This document shows, one piece after another, positions 62,215 through 64,000 of a DNA stretch of 64,000 nucleotides. The notes beneath the pieces were generated by a model. The model was given only the letters and a program-made list of their open reading frames with translations. It was not told the origin of the DNA and did no database searches. This DNA is from CAVQGF01 sp045807945 (lineage in GTDB: Bacteria > Acidobacteriota > Terriglobia > Terriglobales > Acidobacteriaceae), in NCBI GenBank assembly GCA_045807945.1, contig JBJMGI010000092.1, positions 25,862 through 89,861 on the forward strand, given 5' to 3'. Every line of letters begins with the position of its first letter. The first letter of the stretch is position 1. The position numbers and the translations under genes are program-made.

Positions 62215-62922
62215 TTGACTTACCGTATCGCGGTCGTGATCGCCAGCACAATGTGTTTGTGCACGTTAGCTGCTGCGTGTTTGCCACCAGTGGCAGTGCC
62301 GGTAAGCTTACCCCTGGAGATCACGCTGGATCGCGGATTGGAACCAAGCGGTACTGTGGTTGTCACGATCCAGGATGTAGAGAACAAGCGTCCAGTACGA
62401 ACTGTCACTCTCGACAAGAGCGGGATCAATCGAATTGCTGAATTACCACCTGGGGACTACTGGGTAGGTGCGACGGCGAACAATCTTAAAACCTCCATTC
62501 GACGGATATCTGTGGGTGGTTCCGGGGAGAAGGAAAAGAAGGTGGGTTCCGTTGCTCTTTTTTGGCCGTCTTTGCAGAGAGCCTCCGCAAAAGCGGCTTC
62601 AGGGGTGCTGCTAGTCGGAACCACCAGTGGCTATAAACCGCTTGCAGCAGCTGCATTGAAGTGGGCTGAGTTGCGTACCCAAAAAGAAATCAGCACGACC
62701 TTGACGGATTCGCAGGGTCGTTTTCAGCTTCCCACGATGGAAGGTGATTTTCTGGTACATGTGGAGATGTTACAGACTTTCACTTCCTCGAAACCCAGCT
62801 TTGACTTTGTAGCCTTAATAAGCAAGAACGCGAAGGACTCCGGGTTGCATTTGATTGTTTCAGATACCTGCAACGGATGGATGATAAAGCCGGACTATTC
62901 TTCAAATGCCCAAACGCACTGA
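62215..62922 (+). CDS. Lipoprotein-like beta-sandwich protein
   Basis: 235 residues with a possible lipobox (LAAAC at 18-22) and two beta-sandwich-like parts: GTVVVTIQDVENKRPVRTVT near the N-terminus and a CarboxypepD_reg-like part with TTLTDSQGRFQLPTMEGDF. TTG start with AGGGAGA directly upstream. It begins ten bases after the preceding gene and its end overlaps carB by 17 bases. It looks like a distant relative of the gene before it. Function unknown. Confidence 0.78.
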   Translation: MTYRIAVVIASTMCLCTLAAACLPPVAVPVSLPLEITLDRGLEPSGTVVVTIQDVENKRPVRTVTLDKSGINRIAELPPGDYWVGATANNLKTSIRRISVGGSGEKEKKVGSVALFWPSLQRASAKAASGVLLVGTTSGYKPLAAAALKWAELRTQKEISTTLTDSQGRFQLPTMEGDFLVHVEMLQTFTSSKPSFDFVALISKNAKDSGLHLIVSDTCNGWMIKPDYSSNAQTH

Positions 62923-64000
62923 CATATCGAAGATCTTGATCATCGGCTCCGGGCCGATCGTGATCGGTCAGTCTGCCGAGTTCGATTACTCGGGCACGCA
63001 GGCGTGCAAGGCGCTTCGGTCTGAAGGTTACGAGGTGGTGCTGGCGAATTCGAATCCGGCCACCATCATGACCGATCCCGAGCTTGCCGATCGCACCTAC
63101 ATTGAGCCGCTCACTCGCGATTACCTGGAAGAGATCATTCGTATCGAATCGGAGATGCTGGCGGGTCGCAAGGGCACCTTCGCCCTGCTCCCCACGGTTG
63201 GCGGGCAGACCGCGCTGAACTTGGCGGTGGAACTTGCGGATTCAGGCATTCTCGAGAAGTACAACGTCGAGCTGATCGGCGCGCAACTCGGCGCAATCAA
63301 GAAGGCTGAAGACCGCCTGCTCTTCAAAGACGCGATGCAGAAGATCGGCCTCGACGTCCCGAAGTCCACGCTGACCAACAATTTGAAAGACGGACTCGAC
63401 TTCGCCGGGAAGATCGGCTTCCCGGTGATCATTCGTCCATCGTTCACGCTGGGTGGTTCTGGCGGCGGCATCGCATACAACCGCGAGGAGATGCTGGAGA
63501 TATTGGCGCGCGGCCTCGACCTCTCACCAGTGCACGAAGTGCTGATCGAAGAGAGCGTGCTGGGGTGGAAAGAGTACGAGCTGGAAGTAATCCGGGATGT
63601 GGCGGACAACGTGATCATCGTCTGCTCGATCGAGAACTTCGATCCGATGGGCGTGCACACGGGCGACTCGATAACGGTCGCGCCGGCGCAGACGCTGACC
63701 GACCGCGAATATCAAATGATGCGCGACGCTTCCATTAAGGTGATCCGCGAGATCGGGGTCGAGACCGGCGGCTCAAACATCCAGTACGGCGTGCATCCGA
63801 ACACCGGGCGGATGGTCGTCATCGAGATGAACCCGCGCGTCTCGCGCTCGTCGGCACTTGCGTCGAAGGCCACGGGATTCCCGATCGCGAAGATCGCCGC
63901 CAAGCTCGCGGTCGGTTACACGCTCGACGAACTTTCCAATGACATCACGAAGAAGACGCCGGCATGCTTTGAGCCGACGCTCGATTACGTTGTCGTCAAG
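62906..64000 (+). CDS. carB: Carbamoyl-phosphate synthase large subunit, partial
   Basis: The first 365 residues of about 1080 are visible. The N-terminal ATP-grasp half has ILIIGSGPIVIGQSAEFDYS, GYEVVLANSNPATIMTD, RPSFTLGGSGGGIAYN and EMNPRVSRSSALASKATG. The ATG lies inside the end of the preceding gene, so the two are translationally linked. It joins ammonia, bicarbonate and two ATP to carbamoyl phosphate. Confidence 0.97.
   Translation, partial: MPKRTDISKILIIGSGPIVIGQSAEFDYSGTQACKALRSEGYEVVLANSNPATIMTDPELADRTYIEPLTRDYLEEIIRIESEMLAGRKGTFALLPTVGGQTALNLAVELADSGILEKYNVELIGAQLGAIKKAEDRLLFKDAMQKIGLDVPKSTLTNNLKDGLDFAGKIGFPVIIRPSFTLGGSGGGIAYNREEMLEILARGLDLSPVHEVLIEESVLGWKEYELEVIRDVADNVIIVCSIENFDPMGVHTGDSITVAPAQTLTDREYQMMRDASIKVIREIGVETGGSNIQYGVHPNTGRMVVIEMNPRVSRSSALASKATGFPIAKIAAKLAVGYTLDELSNDITKKTPACFEPTLDYVVVK

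Overview
The window looks like chromosome of an Acidobacteria species (class Terriglobia/Acidobacteriia). The main evidence is three large macrolide-export-type permeases with the N-terminal signature of the acidobacterial duplicated orphan permease (ADOP) family. The outer-membrane and periplasmic equipment (TolC, adaptor, TonB, lipoproteins), the many secreted TPR/helical proteins and the moderately high GC content agree with this. Coding density is high. No stretch without a gene exceeds 300 bases, and no transposase, integrase, prophage or CRISPR array was seen.

1-14312 (minus strand): an efflux locus under apparent sigma-54 control. One operon runs adaptor, ABC ATPase, ADOP permease, ADOP permease, ABC ATPase, TolC-like channel, NtrC-type response regulator (cut by the window edge). 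Upstream lie a second unit with another ADOP permease and a gene for a receiver-SpoIIE phosphatase. Each of the three transcription starts has a GG-N10-GC (-24/-12) promoter. Two also have a TGTCCG-N4-CGGACA palindrome about 90-100 bases upstream, as expected for the enhancer of the NtrC-type regulator. The two receiver domains are close paralogues and may share one kinase.

14525-23625: a small membrane protein, a Dps/ferritin-like protein, two MacB-type permeases without ATPase, a succinate dehydrogenase operon (5-TM anchor, flavoprotein, iron-sulfur protein, helical protein), a 44-residue secreted peptide gene and a short-chain dehydrogenase. 23795-39023: inositol-phosphate synthase, M48 protease, GAF-GAF-GGDEF protein, CBS protein, ECF sigma/anti-sigma pair, a CuA-site lipoprotein, a protein with nine 31-residue repeats, lytic transglycosylase, lspA and ileS.

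39307-45288: a TonB gene, then the most unusual system here. This is a four-gene minus-strand operon: an FTR1 iron permease fused to a DUF2318-like domain, two FtsX-type permeases, and an ABC ATPase fused to a complete DtxR-like metal-sensor module. It is preceded by a 31-base perfect palindrome matching 17 of 21 positions of the extended Fur box. Its layout recalls the Campylobacter jejuni FTR1/P19 iron locus, but with the metal sensor built into the ATPase.

45364-64000: an acetyltransferase-like protein, SprT-like protein, three secreted helical/TPR proteins behind uvrA, glycolytic gap-pgk-tpiA, a P-loop kinase-like protein, an isochorismatase-like hydrolase, tRNA-Gln(CTG), a flavin amine oxidase, a one-gene DUF262/DUF1524 (GmrSD-type) defence nuclease, and carA and carB separated by two secreted-protein genes. 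carB is cut by the right edge.
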